A stretch of DNA of 64,000 nucleotides. Origin: DATLAN01 sp035527455 (GTDB lineage: Bacteria; Planctomycetota; Planctomycetia; Pirellulales; Thermoguttaceae). Position numbers and translations under genes: made by a program. This document shows, one piece after another, positions 8,843 through 18,026 of the stretch. Every line of letters starts with the position of its first letter. Within the stretch, counting starts at the first letter, position 1. The stretch is from NCBI GenBank assembly GCA_035527455.1, contig DATLAN010000080.1, positions 1-64,000 on the forward strand, read 5' to 3'. The notes beneath the pieces were generated by a model that saw nothing but the letters and a program-made list of their open reading frames with translations, was not told where the DNA came from and ran no database searches.

Positions 8843-10339
8843 CTACGTTCCGCCCGCGCCGCGCAGCCGCTCGATGATCCGGCTGGTCGAATAGGTCCCC
8901 TTCATCGGCACCAGCACCACCCGGCCGCCGTGCCGCCCGACGATCTCGTGCCCGACGACCTGCTCGGGCGTGTACTCGGCGGCTTTGACCAGCACGTCGG
9001 GCAGGACCTGCTCGATCAGGCCGGCTACGCTTTCGTCGTCGAAGAGCACCACGTAATCGACGCAGGCCAACGCACAGAGCATCTCCGCCCGGCCCTGCTG
9101 GTCGACGATCGGATGGCCGGGCCCCTTGAGCCGCCGGATGCTTCGATCGCTGTTCAGTCCCACCACCAGCAGGTCGCCGTGCGTGCGGGCCTCCTGTAAT
9201 GAGGCGACGTGGCCGGGATGCAGCAGATCGAAGCAGCCGTTGGTCATCGCGACCTGCTCGCCCCGTTGTCGGCGGCGGCGGAGTTCGGCCTGGAGCCGTT
9301 CGATCGAGACCAGCTTCTTGCCCGGGTCGTAAACGTCGCCGGCGTGTCCGAGACGCGACAGCTCGTCCAACAACTCGCCCCGTGAGATGGGCACCACGCC
9401 GAGCCGCTCGACTTGCAGCCCGCCGGCCAGGTTGGCCAATTCGACCGAAGTCGGCCAGTCGGCTCCCACGGCGCGGCAATATCCCAACGCACTGAGGACC
9501 ATGTCGCCGGCGCCGGTGATGTCGTAGACCTGGCGCGGCCGGATGGGAAACAAGCGGGCGTTGCCTTGACCGTCGGCCAACGCGATCCCGTCGCGGTCGA
9601 GCGTGACCACGGCCGCCTGGACGCCGAAATCGAGCATCTTCCGCGCCGCGGCCAGCCCGTCTTCCGGCGTGGCGATCGTCATGCCCAGGGCCTGCGATGC
9701 CTCGGTGCGGTTGGGCGTGACGCAGGCGCATCCGGCGTAGCGAGCGAAATCGGCCCCGCGGACCGGATCGGCGATCACCGGCACGCCGGCCGCCTTGGCC
9801 AACTCGACCACCCGCGGGATGAACCGCCCGGCACAGACGCCCTTGTCGTAGTCGCTGACCAGGACCAGGTCGACCCGATCGAGCGCGTGGCGGATCGAGG
9901 CGATCAACCGTTCGGCCAACTCGGCGTCGATCGGTCCGTTCTGCTCGCGATCCACGCGGATCATCTGCTGCGGGTGCTTGCTGTGGGTGCGTCCGAGCAT
10001 CCGTTCCTTGACCGTGGTCGAACGACCCGCGGCGGTCAGGACCGACGAGGTTTCGACACGGATCTCCGCCAACAGCTCGCGTACGATCTGTCCTTCCGGA
10101 TCGTCGCCGGCGGCGGTCACCATGACCACCTCGGCCTCCATGGCCGCGAGCATGGCCGCCACGCTGCCCGCTCCGCCGAGGCGGTGCTCCTCTTTGCCCA
10201 CGCGAAGCACGGGGATCGGCGCCTCCGGGCTGATCCGTTCGACGTCGCCGAAGAGATACCGATCGAGCATCACGTCGCCGACCACGAGGATCCGCGGCGA
10301 GTCGGGTCGCGTGAGCAGGGAGATCAGTGGGCGGGACAT
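8843..10339 (-). CDS. hldE: Bifunctional heptose kinase / heptose adenylyltransferase HldE
   Basis: A 498-residue cytosolic enzyme making ADP-heptose for lipopolysaccharide inner core. The first 320 residues form a PfkB/ribokinase-fold kinase for D-glycero-beta-D-manno-heptose 7-phosphate (GDVMLDRYLFGDVERISPEAP near the start, DITGAGDMVLSALG as the anion-hole signature). The last 140 residues form a nucleotidyltransferase with NGCFDLLHPGHV, where HPGH is the catalytic HxGH, and a downstream GLNSDRSIRRLKG. The frame is open far upstream, but the ATG at 10339 is chosen because the kinase fold starts there. The length matches fused HldE. The family 9 glycosyltransferase at 23416 would use the product. 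It lies 182 bp downstream of the DUF1570 gene, on the same strand. Confidence 0.93.
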   Translation of the reverse strand: MSRPLISLLTRPDSPRILVVGDVMLDRYLFGDVERISPEAPIPVLRVGKEEHRLGGAGSVAAMLAAMEAEVVMVTAAGDDPEGQIVRELLAEIRVETSSVLTAAGRSTTVKERMLGRTHSKHPQQMIRVDREQNGPIDAELAERLIASIRHALDRVDLVLVSDYDKGVCAGRFIPRVVELAKAAGVPVIADPVRGADFARYAGCACVTPNRTEASQALGMTIATPEDGLAAARKMLDFGVQAAVVTLDRDGIALADGQGNARLFPIRPRQVYDITGAGDMVLSALGYCRAVGADWPTSVELANLAGGLQVERLGVVPISRGELLDELSRLGHAGDVYDPGKKLVSIERLQAELRRRRQRGEQVAMTNGCFDLLHPGHVASLQEARTHGDLLVVGLNSDRSIRRLKGPGHPIVDQQGRAEMLCALACVDYVVLFDDESVAGLIEQVLPDVLVKAAEYTPEQVVGHEIVGRHGGRVVLVPMKGTYSTSRIIERLRGAGGT

Positions 10340-10521
10340 GGTCAGCGTGCGTGAAAGGCGTATCGAACGAGGGAGTGGTTTGCCGCGGATTGTACCACAC
10401 GGGCCTCGCGGGCGTCGATGGCGGTTGAGAGCGGGGTGCCCGGGTTCGCGTGTCGCGTGGGCGAGGTTTTCGGCGGATTGTAGGGAAGCGTGCGAAGCCG
10501 CGAGCGGCTGGGGCGAAGCGG

Positions 10522-11922
10522 CTAGTGGAGTTCCAGGATATACGCGCGCCAGTCGCGCTCGAACTCCCCAAGCGGCAGGTCGACCAGCTTCTCGAAACGT
10601 TCTTTGGGAGCCGCCGTTGCGGCCGATCGCCCGACGTAACGATCCAGCGCGGGGCTGCCCAGCAGGCGCTTCTCGAAGGTCAGATAGTAAGCCAGCCCCC
10701 AGGAATAGACGTAACGTCGATCGGCATCGGCGGCGAGGAACGCCCGGCCGTCGGCACCCAGCAGGTCGGCCAGCGGGAGCGGCTGGGGGCCTTTGAGGTC
10801 GGTTTTCAGCCGTTCCAGCGCGGCCCGGTTGGGGGCGTCGACGCGCAACGTGCCCGACTCCAAGAGCCCTTCCTCCAACATCACCGCCAGCCCCTCGTCG
10901 AGCCAGCGCGGCACGTCGTACTGCTGGTGCGGGTAGACGTAGTTTTCCAGGTAGGCGTGGAACGCCTCGTGGTAGAGCCGGGCGAACATCTGCCGGGTCA
11001 CCCGATCGAAGGTCTGGGCGTTTTGGCGTTCGAAGACGACGATCCGGGCGCGCAACGCCTGGATTTCTTGTTCGAACTCGGCCCGCTTGATCCTCAACAG
11101 TCTCGCCGCTTCCTGCCGGGGAGTGCCGACGGCCTGCAATTGTCGGGCAACTTGGGCAAGCCGGTTGGGCAACTGTTTCTCCAATGCTTCGAGTTCTGCG
11201 AGGACCTTGTCGTGCTGGGCCTGGATCTCGGCCAACAGGGCGGCAAATCGGGCCAACTCGCTGCCGGCGATCACCAGGTTTTCGTCCTTGAGGAAACAGG
11301 CCGGAGAGTCGACGGTAATGCCCCGCTTGGAGAGGTACGATTGATACTCGGGCAGCGATCCGAATACCACCAGCCGCAACAGGCGCTGCGAGTCGGTCCG
11401 CGGCGCGACGATCTGCCGGAATGCCGTGAAGACCTGGTCCACGCGAACGATGATCCGACGCGTGATGGATTCCTCCAGGTTGCTGTCCAGGGTGAACCAC
11501 TTGCCGCGGTAGTGGTGGAAGTAGGCTCCGTCCCTGGCCACCTGGCCCAGGGAGATCGCGTCCTCCCGGCCCTTTTCGATCTCGGCGCGATAGATGAACT
11601 GGTCAACCTGCTGCCGCAGTTCCTCCCGCTGTCGGGCGTCCTCCAAGCGGACGACTCGGGCGACCGCACTTTGGGCGATCGTGTGAATCACCAGGTGCAT
11701 CGGCTTGCCGTTGGTCCGCCGGATCTGGATCAGGCGAACCCAACCTTCGTCTTCCGATTCGATCAGCCCCTCGTACTGCCGGCCGTCCTTCAACTCGACG
11801 CGTTCCATCGGCCACGACAAGTGGAGGGAGACAGAACACACCGTCACCGGGGGAGGCTGACCTGCCACGGAAGTACACCATCCGCCCAGCAAGAGAGCGG
11901 TGACCAAAAGAGTACGATTCAT
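10522..11922 (-). CDS. Secreted DUF1570 metallopeptidase-like protein
   Basis: A 466-residue protein with an N-terminal signal peptide (MNRTLLVTALLLGGWCTSVAG). The C-terminal third is the DUF1570 domain, a gluzincin-like fold: the zinc-binding HEAFH is at about residues 318-322 and is followed by WLDEGLAVMLEEG, which would give the third ligand. An HExxH helix with a downstream WLDEG glutamate predicts a zinc peptidase, but no substrate is known for the family. A long charged helical stretch (about 200-275) looks like coiled coil. It may share a transcript with the PilZ-like gene upstream, although the gap is 185 bp. Confidence 0.82.
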   Translation of the reverse strand: MNRTLLVTALLLGGWCTSVAGQPPPVTVCSVSLHLSWPMERVELKDGRQYEGLIESEDEGWVRLIQIRRTNGKPMHLVIHTIAQSAVARVVRLEDARQREELRQQVDQFIYRAEIEKGREDAISLGQVARDGAYFHHYRGKWFTLDSNLEESITRRIIVRVDQVFTAFRQIVAPRTDSQRLLRLVVFGSLPEYQSYLSKRGITVDSPACFLKDENLVIAGSELARFAALLAEIQAQHDKVLAELEALEKQLPNRLAQVARQLQAVGTPRQEAARLLRIKRAEFEQEIQALRARIVVFERQNAQTFDRVTRQMFARLYHEAFHAYLENYVYPHQQYDVPRWLDEGLAVMLEEGLLESGTLRVDAPNRAALERLKTDLKGPQPLPLADLLGADGRAFLAADADRRYVYSWGLAYYLTFEKRLLGSPALDRYVGRSAATAAPKERFEKLVDLPLGEFERDWRAYILELH

Positions 11923-12107
11923 GTCGCTGGCTTTCTGCCGCCGAAAACTCCGCCTTTCTGCCCTTGGCCCACGTCCATTCTACCATCTGCCGCAGATCCC
12001 TAAAAGCCTCGGGCGTGGGTGGGTCGGCGAGATGCAAGGCCAAGCCCTGCGTGCCTCGGGGCGTGGCACCCGCGCCGGATTGTGCCCAACGCATTTCGGC
12101 GCGAGCC

Positions 12108-12569
12108 TCAGCCGGCCGTCAGCCGCTCGGTGAAACGGCAACCGACCAGCACCATCGGCGTGACGGTTCGCTCGTCGGCGACCAGATGGCCGGCCTCCGC
12201 CCACCGATCGCGACCCCGAAGCACCTGGCCGGAAGAATCGACCAGCACGTCCTCGACGTGGGCAACGCGGGCGGCGAGGTAGATCGTCTTCGGCGACACG
12301 TCGAACGCCGCCACCAGAGAGTCGAAGTCGGGCCGGCTGGACAGCAAAAACGAAAAGCCCCTCCGCGTCAGGTCGTGACACCGGACCTCGTTGAACTCCG
12401 ATTCGTCGGGCAACTCCAGGCCCCGACGCACCGCGATCCGCTGGACCACCGGAAACGGGCACCGCGGGTCGGTGCGACGCTCGATCGGATCGTCCTTTCG
12501 AGGAGAACCGACCAATTGATGAATCAGATTGTAGAAGTCGGCATCGACTTCGTGTCCGAGACCCGGCAT
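12108..12569 (-). CDS. PilZ-like domain protein
   Basis: A 153-residue soluble protein resembling the short single-domain PilZ-like proteins of planctomycetes. The pattern PRCPFPVVQRIAV, EVRCHDLTRRGFSF, and a closing VLVGCRFTERL matches the beta-barrel of PilZ, with the RGFSF strand where c-di-GMP binders have D/NxSxxG. That motif is incomplete here (no clear RxxxR plus DxSxxG), so ligand binding is uncertain. The ATG at 12569 gives a natural N-terminus. A role in cell-surface or motility signalling is inferred from the fold only. Confidence 0.55.
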   Translation of the reverse strand: MPGLGHEVDADFYNLIHQLVGSPRKDDPIERRTDPRCPFPVVQRIAVRRGLELPDESEFNEVRCHDLTRRGFSFLLSSRPDFDSLVAAFDVSPKTIYLAARVAHVEDVLVDSSGQVLRGRDRWAEAGHLVADERTVTPMVLVGCRFTERLTAG

Positions 12570-12855
12570 GGCTGAAAACGCTCGCTCTCTGGCTATCTGG
12601 AGGCACTCCTCTCATGACTCCCATCGGCTCGACACTGCGGGAATGATGAGATGCGGTTCTTCGAACTGCCGCCCAGGCGGTTCAACCCGGGCAAAACGAG
12701 ATGGGTATAGCTATATAATGGGGAGAATATCCCCCTAGGGCACCTAAGGGGCCGCGCAGAAACAACTCGTTCAAGGGGGGCCACCCTTGCCAAAAAAGTG
12801 TACGAATCATTCTTGTGCAAACACTAATCGCCCCTTGGCCGGCAAGAAACGGGGG
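12570..12855. other. Intergenic region between purM and the PilZ-like gene
   Basis: No gene is visible in these 286 bp. The stretch holds a solo flank of the family A repeat (12781-12826) and an AT-rich spot, CTATATAATGG (about 12711-12721), without a convincing -35 partner. Confidence 0.5.
12781..12826. repeat. Solo flank (type C) of palindrome family A
   Basis: Starts with the palindrome edge CCACCC and continues TTGCCAAAAAAGTGTAC and a TCATTCTTGT tract. The same flank follows the complete element at 26944-27020. Here the hairpin itself is absent, so this is a decayed or excised copy. Confidence 0.7.
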
Positions 12856-13896
12856 TCAACCTTCCTTCACGCACCCGATCTGCCAGCTCTTCAGACCGTC
12901 GCGGGATAGTTGGTGGCGGATGCTCTCGGCGTAGTACGGGCTGACTACCAGCACCAACCCGAGGCCCATGTTGAAGACGCGGTCCATCTCGGCCCGTTCC
13001 ACTTCGCCCAGGCGTTGCAGCCAAGTGAACACCGGCGGAACCGGCCAACTGCCGTGGTCGATTTCCGCCTGAATCCCGTCCGGCAGAATCCGCCCGAGGT
13101 TTTCTTCCAGCCCGCCGCCGGTGATGTGGGCGATGCCGTGGACCACGTTCTTGATCTTGTAGTGGCCCAACACGTGCCGCGCCGCCCGGACGTAGATTTG
13201 CGTCGGCTCGAGCAACGCGGCACCGACCGTCTGCTTCAGTTCGTCGACGTGCTGGTCGACCCTCAGGTCGGCGATCTCGAAAACGATCTTCCGCACCAGG
13301 CTGAAACCGTTGGAGTGCAGGCCGCTGGACGCAATGCCGATCAGCAGGTCGCCCGGCACGATGGCCGAACCGTCGATGACGTGTTTCCGCTCGACCACGC
13401 CGACGCAGAAACCGGCCAGGTCGTAATCGCCCGGGGCGTAGAGATCGGGCATGATGGCCGTCTCGCCGCCCAACAGGGCACAATCGCTCTCCACGCAGCC
13501 GGCGGCGATGCCCTCGACGATCTTCTCCAAAAGTGGGGGGTCGTCCTTGGGCATGGCCACGTAGTCGAGGAAGAACAGTGGCTCGGCCCCGCAGCAGATG
13601 GCGTCGTTGACGCACATGGCCACCAGGTCGATTCCCACCGTGGAGTGGACGCCCGTCAGCGAGGCCACCTTCAGCTTCGTGCCCACCCCGTCCGTGCAGG
13701 CGACCAGCACGGGATCCTGGTAGTGGCGGGCGAAAAGGTGGTTGGAGAAATCGAGCTGGAACAGCCCGGCGAATCCCCCTTCCAGCTTCAACACGCGGGG
13801 CGTATTGGTCCGCGCGATCAGCCGGGGAAGGCGAGCCATCGATTCGGCGTACGTATCCAGGTCGACGCCGGCATCCTTGTACGTTGCTTTGGCCAT
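12856..13896 (-). CDS. purM: Phosphoribosylformylglycinamidine cyclo-ligase PurM
   Basis: A 346-residue cytosolic enzyme of purine biosynthesis that converts FGAM plus ATP to AIR. Family marks are [13 protein letters not shown] at the N-terminus, [13 protein letters not shown] (ATP/Mg site), [31 protein letters not shown] and [18 protein letters not shown]. The length is normal. The reading frame stays open for another 430 codons upstream through the antisense of the EPT-repeat gene; the ATG at 13896 is chosen because it begins the conserved N-terminus. purD lies 25 kb away in the same window, so purine genes are scattered, as is usual in planctomycetes. Confidence 0.96.
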   Translation of the reverse strand: MAKATYKDAGVDLDTYAESMARLPRLIARTNTPRVLKLEGGFAGLFQLDFSNHLFARHYQDPVLVACTDGVGTKLKVASLTGVHSTVGIDLVAMCVNDAICCGAEPLFFLDYVAMPKDDPPLLEKIVEGIAAGCVESDCALLGGETAIMPDLYAPGDYDLAGFCVGVVERKHVIDGSAIVPGDLLIGIASSGLHSNGFSLVRKIVFEIADLRVDQHVDELKQTVGAALLEPTQIYVRAARHVLGHYKIKNVVHGIAHITGGGLEENLGRILPDGIQAEIDHGSWPVPPVFTWLQRLGEVERAEMDRVFNMGLGLVLVVSPYYAESIRHQLSRDGLKSWQIGCVKEG

Positions 13897-14083
13897 GGTG
13901 TCTGCCTGAGGGGAACGACCGTATTGTAAAGCGCGGGCGGGCGGTTGGGGAATGGACCCCGCGTGGGGGCGGGTCGCGGCCTGGAATCGGTAGTCCTTGA
14001 CACCCGATGAAGCACATGCAAGACTGAATCGTTGATCCTGTGACCACCGCATTCTATCAACCGGTTTATCGGAGGAGAAGCAG

Positions 14084-15430
14084 ATGAGTTCAGCGAGTCG
14101 GCGGCCTTGGATGGCTACTTCGGCAGTATTGATTTGCGTGTTGGTGCTCGGTGTTGTTTTGCCGGGTTGTCCATCGCAGAAGACGAGCAAGACGCCATCG
14201 GACGAGGCCCAAACGCCCAGCAAGAAAACCACGCCCGACGCGAAAACCCCCGTGGACAAGACGCCGGAGGCGAAAACCCCCGAGGGGAAGACGCCACGCG
14301 AACCGAGCGAACCGACCGAGCCGACGCAACCGATCGAGCCGACCGAGCCCATGGAGCCGACCGAGCCGACGGAACCGATGGAGCCGACCGAGCCCATGGA
14401 GCCGACGGAACCGACCGAGCCGACCGAACCCATGGAGCCGACTGAACCGCCGACGGAACCGACCGAGCCCATAGAGCCCACGGAGCCCACGGAGCCGATG
14501 GAGCCGACCGAGCCCACGGAGCCGACCGAGCCCACGGAGCCGACCGAGCCGACCGAGCCGACCGAGCCGACCGAGCCGACCGAACCCGTGGAGCCGACCG
14601 AGCCGATGGAACCCACGGAGCCGACCGAGCCCACGGAGCCGACCGAGCCGACCGAGCCGACCGAACCCGTGGAGCCGACCGAGCCGATGGAACCGACGGA
14701 GCCGACCGAGCCCTCTGAGCCGACCGAGCCCGGCGAAACTCCTGCCGTTTCCACGTTCGCCCCCGCCGAGGATCTGGTGGCCCAGGTCGCCGAATACATC
14801 GAGGACCTGGAGGACTCGGCCGCCACCGAAGAGGATTTCGCCGACTCGAAGGAACGGATCGCCAAGGACGCGAACACCCTGATCGTCTTGGCGCTGGCGC
14901 TGGGGATGCACGACACGGACAACAAGCACAAGGCGGGCGCCGGGTCGCTGATGAAGGCCGCCGCAGAGATGGCCGCCGCCGAGGATTTCGCCGCGGTCAC
15001 CGCGGCGCTGGCAGCGGTCAAAAAGGCCGCGGTCGCCACGGACAATCCCGGCGGGGAGTTGAAGTGGGAGAAGGTCGCCGCGCTACCTGAACTGATGAAG
15101 AAGGTCCCCACGGCCAACACCCGACTCAAGTCGTACATGCGGGACGAGAGTCGTTTCTCCAAGAAGCTCGACGATCTGGCCGGCCTTTCGGCCACGTTGG
15201 CGGTGATCGGTCAGGGCGCCATGGCCGACACGGAAGTGACCGAAAATGCCGAACAGGTCGCTCAGTGGCGGGCCCGCTGCGCCGAGATGCGGGACGCCGC
15301 CGGCCAACTCAACACGGCAATCCACGCCGAGGACTTCGCTGCCGCCACGGCGGCCAACACCAAGCTACAGAAGAACTGCGAAGACTGCCACACCGTCTTC
15401 CACGTGGTCGTCGAAGACCTGCCGGAGTGA
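14084..15430 (+). CDS. Lipoprotein with long Glu-Pro-Thr repeat stalk and C-terminal cytochrome c'-type domain
   Basis: A 448-residue protein. A GGAGGAGAAG ribosome site precedes the ATG. The signal peptide ends in a lipobox (VLPGC, about residue 29), so it should be lipid-anchored. A Lys/Thr/Pro-rich stretch leads into about 145 residues made of [12 protein letters not shown] triplets (nucleotides 14300-14735). The C-terminal 225 residues are helical and end with a single heme motif CEDCH about 15 residues from the C-terminus, the layout of class II (c'/c556-like) cytochromes. The stalk probably holds the heme domain away from the membrane. Its partner is unknown; the pentaheme protein nearby is one candidate. 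Repeat number is likely to vary between strains. Confidence 0.82.
   Translation: MSSASRRPWMATSAVLICVLVLGVVLPGCPSQKTSKTPSDEAQTPSKKTTPDAKTPVDKTPEAKTPEGKTPREPSEPTEPTQPIEPTEPMEPTEPTEPMEPTEPMEPTEPTEPTEPMEPTEPPTEPTEPIEPTEPTEPMEPTEPTEPTEPTEPTEPTEPTEPTEPTEPVEPTEPMEPTEPTEPTEPTEPTEPTEPVEPTEPMEPTEPTEPSEPTEPGETPAVSTFAPAEDLVAQVAEYIEDLEDSAATEEDFADSKERIAKDANTLIVLALALGMHDTDNKHKAGAGSLMKAAAEMAAAEDFAAVTAALAAVKKAAVATDNPGGELKWEKVAALPELMKKVPTANTRLKSYMRDESRFSKKLDDLAGLSATLAVIGQGAMADTEVTENAEQVAQWRARCAEMRDAAGQLNTAIHAEDFAAATAANTKLQKNCEDCHTVFHVVVEDLPE
14300..14735 (+). repeat. In-frame nonanucleotide repeat tract coding EPT/EPM units
   Basis: Tandem 9-bp units of the type GAGCCGACC or GAGCCCACG, with larger periods such as GAGCCGACCGAGCCCATG. 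Codon choice varies between units (GAG/GAA, CCG/CCC, ACC/ACG), so the tract is old enough to have diverged at silent sites while keeping the triplet protein pattern. Confidence 0.9.
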
Positions 15431-15699
15431 CGGCTTCGCCGAGCTTTCTCTTCCCGCGGAATGGGGGCAGTTGGCGGATCTTCGCGACTGGTCCGTCGGG
15501 CATGTTCCTCCTGTACTTCCGCCGCGCAGCAGCCGAAGAAAAGGTGGATAGGGGGCAGGTCTGATTTCTTGGGCGACACAACTTGCCCAGTTTCAACCGA
15601 AGCGCCCCAACCCGAAGGTCCCGGATGTCCCTAGACGTTAGTCAGTGCTATCCTTGTCAAGTCGGTTTCCGCCCCGTTCGTTCGACAGAGTCCTTTTCT

Positions 15700-17784
15700 A
15701 TGTCTCCGCGCCCCTCCGTGCTGAGGTTCGATCACCCCCTGCCGTATGGGGCTCTCGTCCATGACGGAGGCGTGCAGTTCGTCGTCTTCAGCCGTCGGGC
15801 CTACGCAATGAGGGTCCTGTTGTACAACAAGACCAGTAACCCCGAGCCGGCCGAGATCATCGATTTCGACCCCGATTTGAACCGCTGGGGCGACATTTGG
15901 AGCATATTCGTGCCCGGGGTCGCACCGGGACAACTCTATCATTTTCAGGCCGACGGGCCTCACGAGCCGGAAAAGGGCCACCGCTTCGACCCCCAGGCCC
16001 GGCTGATCGATCCCTACGCCAAAGCCCTGGCAGGCCATTTTCTGCCCGCCGACGGGGGCATCATCCGACCTCCGAAATGTGTCGTGATCAACGACGAATT
16101 CGACTGGCAGGGCGATCGGCACCTTCGGCACCATTTGTCCAAAACGGTGATTTACGAGATGCACGTTCGCGGTTTCACCTGGGCGCGGTCCAGCGGCGTG
16201 GAACACCCGGGCACGTACCTGGGGCTGATCGAGAAGATTCCGTATCTGAAATCGTTGGGGGTGACGGCCGTCGAATTGATGCCGGTCCACGAGTTTCCGA
16301 TCCGCGACTGTCTGGGGCAGAAGCTTAAGCGCCCGAACTACTGGGGCTACGATCCGCTGGCGTTTTTCGCCCCGCACCGCGGCTACGCGGCCAGCAGTAA
16401 GCCGGGCGCCCAGGTGCGGGAATTCAAAGAGATGGTTCGTGCCTTGCACCAGGCCGGCATCGAGGTGATCCTCGACGTGGTCTTCAACCACACGGCCGAA
16501 GGGAACGAGCGGGGCCCCACGCTGAGCTTCAAGGGCCTGGAGAATCGCGTTTACTACATGCTCGAAAACGGCGGCCGGGACTATCGCAATTTCTCGGGCT
16601 GCGGCAATACGCTCAACGGAAACCACCCGATCGTCCGCGAGATGATCTTCCACTGTCTCCGCTACTGGGTACACAACTACCACGTGGACGGTTTCCGGTT
16701 CGACCTGGCCTCCATCCTCAGCCGCGACCGCCAGGGCGAATTGCTGCCCAATCCGCCGGTCGTCGAAGCGATCGCCGAAGATCCGCTGCTGGCCGACACC
16801 AAAATCATCGCCGAGGCCTGGGACGCCGCGGGCGCCTACCAGGTGGGCACGTTCGCCAACCTCCGTTGGGCCGAATGGAACGGCCAATATCGCGACGATC
16901 TGCGCCGCTTCTGGCGGGGCGATCCGCACAGGATCGGGCCGCTGGCGACCCGACTGGCCGGCTCCAGCGATCTCTACAAGTCGAGCGGGCGGAAGCCCTA
17001 TCACAGCATCAACTTCATCACTTCCCACGACGGCTTCACGCTCAACGATCTGGTCAGCTACGACGAGAAACACAATCAGGCCAACGGCGAGAACAGCCGC
17101 GACGGGGACAACCACAATTTCAGTTGCAACTACGGGGTCGAGGGCCGGACCCGACGCAAGTCGATCGACCTGATCCGCGTCCGACAGATCAAGAACATGT
17201 TGGCCTCGCTCATGCTCAGCCAGGGCGTGCCGATGTTGCTGGCCGGCGACGAATGCCGCCGTACTCAACGCGGCAACAACAACGCCTATTGTCAGGACAA
17301 CGCCCTTTCCTGGTTCGATTGGCGTCGGGCAAAGAAGTACGAGGAACTGGGACGTTTCTGCCGTGCACTGATCGCCTTTCGCAAGAACGAGCCCACGGTT
17401 CGGCAAACCGGTTTCCTCAACGGCCACGGGTTCCGGCCCGGAGGACTGCCCGACGTGAGTTGGTTCAACGCGGCGGGCGAGCCGATCGATTGGACCGGCG
17501 ATACTCGCAGCCTGATTTGTCTTCTGGGGGCCGTGCCGCAAAACGATCCGCTGTTGCCGCCGAACCACCACGTACTGACGTTGTTCCACGCGGCGCCCGA
17601 GGGGCAGACGCTGGTGATCCCGCCGGTCGCGCGGCCGCTCGGCTGGCGGCAGTTCATCAATACGGCGGCCGCCGGCCCCGAAGACGTCTATCCCGAACTC
17701 GACGGCCCGGCCCCGCCATCCGACGGCGTGATCCAACTCGAAGGCCGGTCGCTTCTCTGCTACGTTGCGCGGGATGAGGCGTAG
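15700..17784 (+). CDS. glgX: Glycogen debranching enzyme GlgX (GH13 isoamylase type)
   Basis: A 694-residue cytosolic enzyme that hydrolyses alpha-1,6 branches of glycogen limit dextrin. An N-terminal CBM48-like domain (PYGALVHDGGVQFVVFSRRA) is followed by the GH13 barrel: nucleophile Asp335 in DGFRFDLA, acid/base Glu372 in IIAEAWDAAG and Asp444 in SHDGFTLND. DVVFNHTAEG is conserved region I and LAGDECRRTQRGNNNAYCQD follows, typical of GlgX/TreX. The ATG at 15700 is preferred over the TTG at 15583 because the conserved domain begins right after it. It stands alone; no other glycogen genes are in the window. Confidence 0.93.
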   Translation: MSPRPSVLRFDHPLPYGALVHDGGVQFVVFSRRAYAMRVLLYNKTSNPEPAEIIDFDPDLNRWGDIWSIFVPGVAPGQLYHFQADGPHEPEKGHRFDPQARLIDPYAKALAGHFLPADGGIIRPPKCVVINDEFDWQGDRHLRHHLSKTVIYEMHVRGFTWARSSGVEHPGTYLGLIEKIPYLKSLGVTAVELMPVHEFPIRDCLGQKLKRPNYWGYDPLAFFAPHRGYAASSKPGAQVREFKEMVRALHQAGIEVILDVVFNHTAEGNERGPTLSFKGLENRVYYMLENGGRDYRNFSGCGNTLNGNHPIVREMIFHCLRYWVHNYHVDGFRFDLASILSRDRQGELLPNPPVVEAIAEDPLLADTKIIAEAWDAAGAYQVGTFANLRWAEWNGQYRDDLRRFWRGDPHRIGPLATRLAGSSDLYKSSGRKPYHSINFITSHDGFTLNDLVSYDEKHNQANGENSRDGDNHNFSCNYGVEGRTRRKSIDLIRVRQIKNMLASLMLSQGVPMLLAGDECRRTQRGNNNAYCQDNALSWFDWRRAKKYEELGRFCRALIAFRKNEPTVRQTGFLNGHGFRPGGLPDVSWFNAAGEPIDWTGDTRSLICLLGAVPQNDPLLPPNHHVLTLFHAAPEGQTLVIPPVARPLGWRQFINTAAAGPEDVYPELDGPAPPSDGVIQLEGRSLLCYVARDEA

Positions 17785-17918
17785 GCCGCGCCTTGTACCG
17801 GCCGGCGGGTGACGCCATGGGAATCGGTCCCGAAGCCCGGGCAGGGGGTTGGCAGGAGGAGCCCGGACCGGTACATTGCACGGTGGATCACAGCCGTCCG
17901 CCAAGCGGGAAATGTACA

Positions 17919-17986
17919 GTAGCCATCTCGCTCCGCGAGATGCAGCCACGTTTCGCGGAGCCACGTCTCGCGGAGCGAGACGGCTA
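17919..17986. repeat. Palindrome family C, copy 1
   Basis: GTAGCCATCTCGCTCCGCGAGATG and its inverted counterpart CTCGCGGAGCGAGACGGCTAC enclose a short centre with a further CGCGGAG half-copy. It lies in the 240 bp ahead of the protease gene. Confidence 0.85.
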
Positions 17987-18026
17987 CTCTCCGCTCTTGA
18001 CGCCTCTTTACCCGTAGGACCGGACC

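Noticed and set aside
6054..10571. A 1505-codon minus-strand frame
   Set aside because: It is the antisense of the pentaheme-type gene and an alternative frame of hldE; the product is Arg/Gly/Pro-rich without any domain.
14300..14735. The EPT nonamer tract as a CRISPR or satellite array
   Set aside because: It has no spacers, is in frame, and silent-site changes keep the peptide constant.
12856..15195. A 779-codon minus-strand frame with a GSVGSVGS repeat region
   Set aside because: The repeat part is the antisense of the EPT tract in the lipoprotein gene; only its last 346 codons are purM, which starts at 13896.
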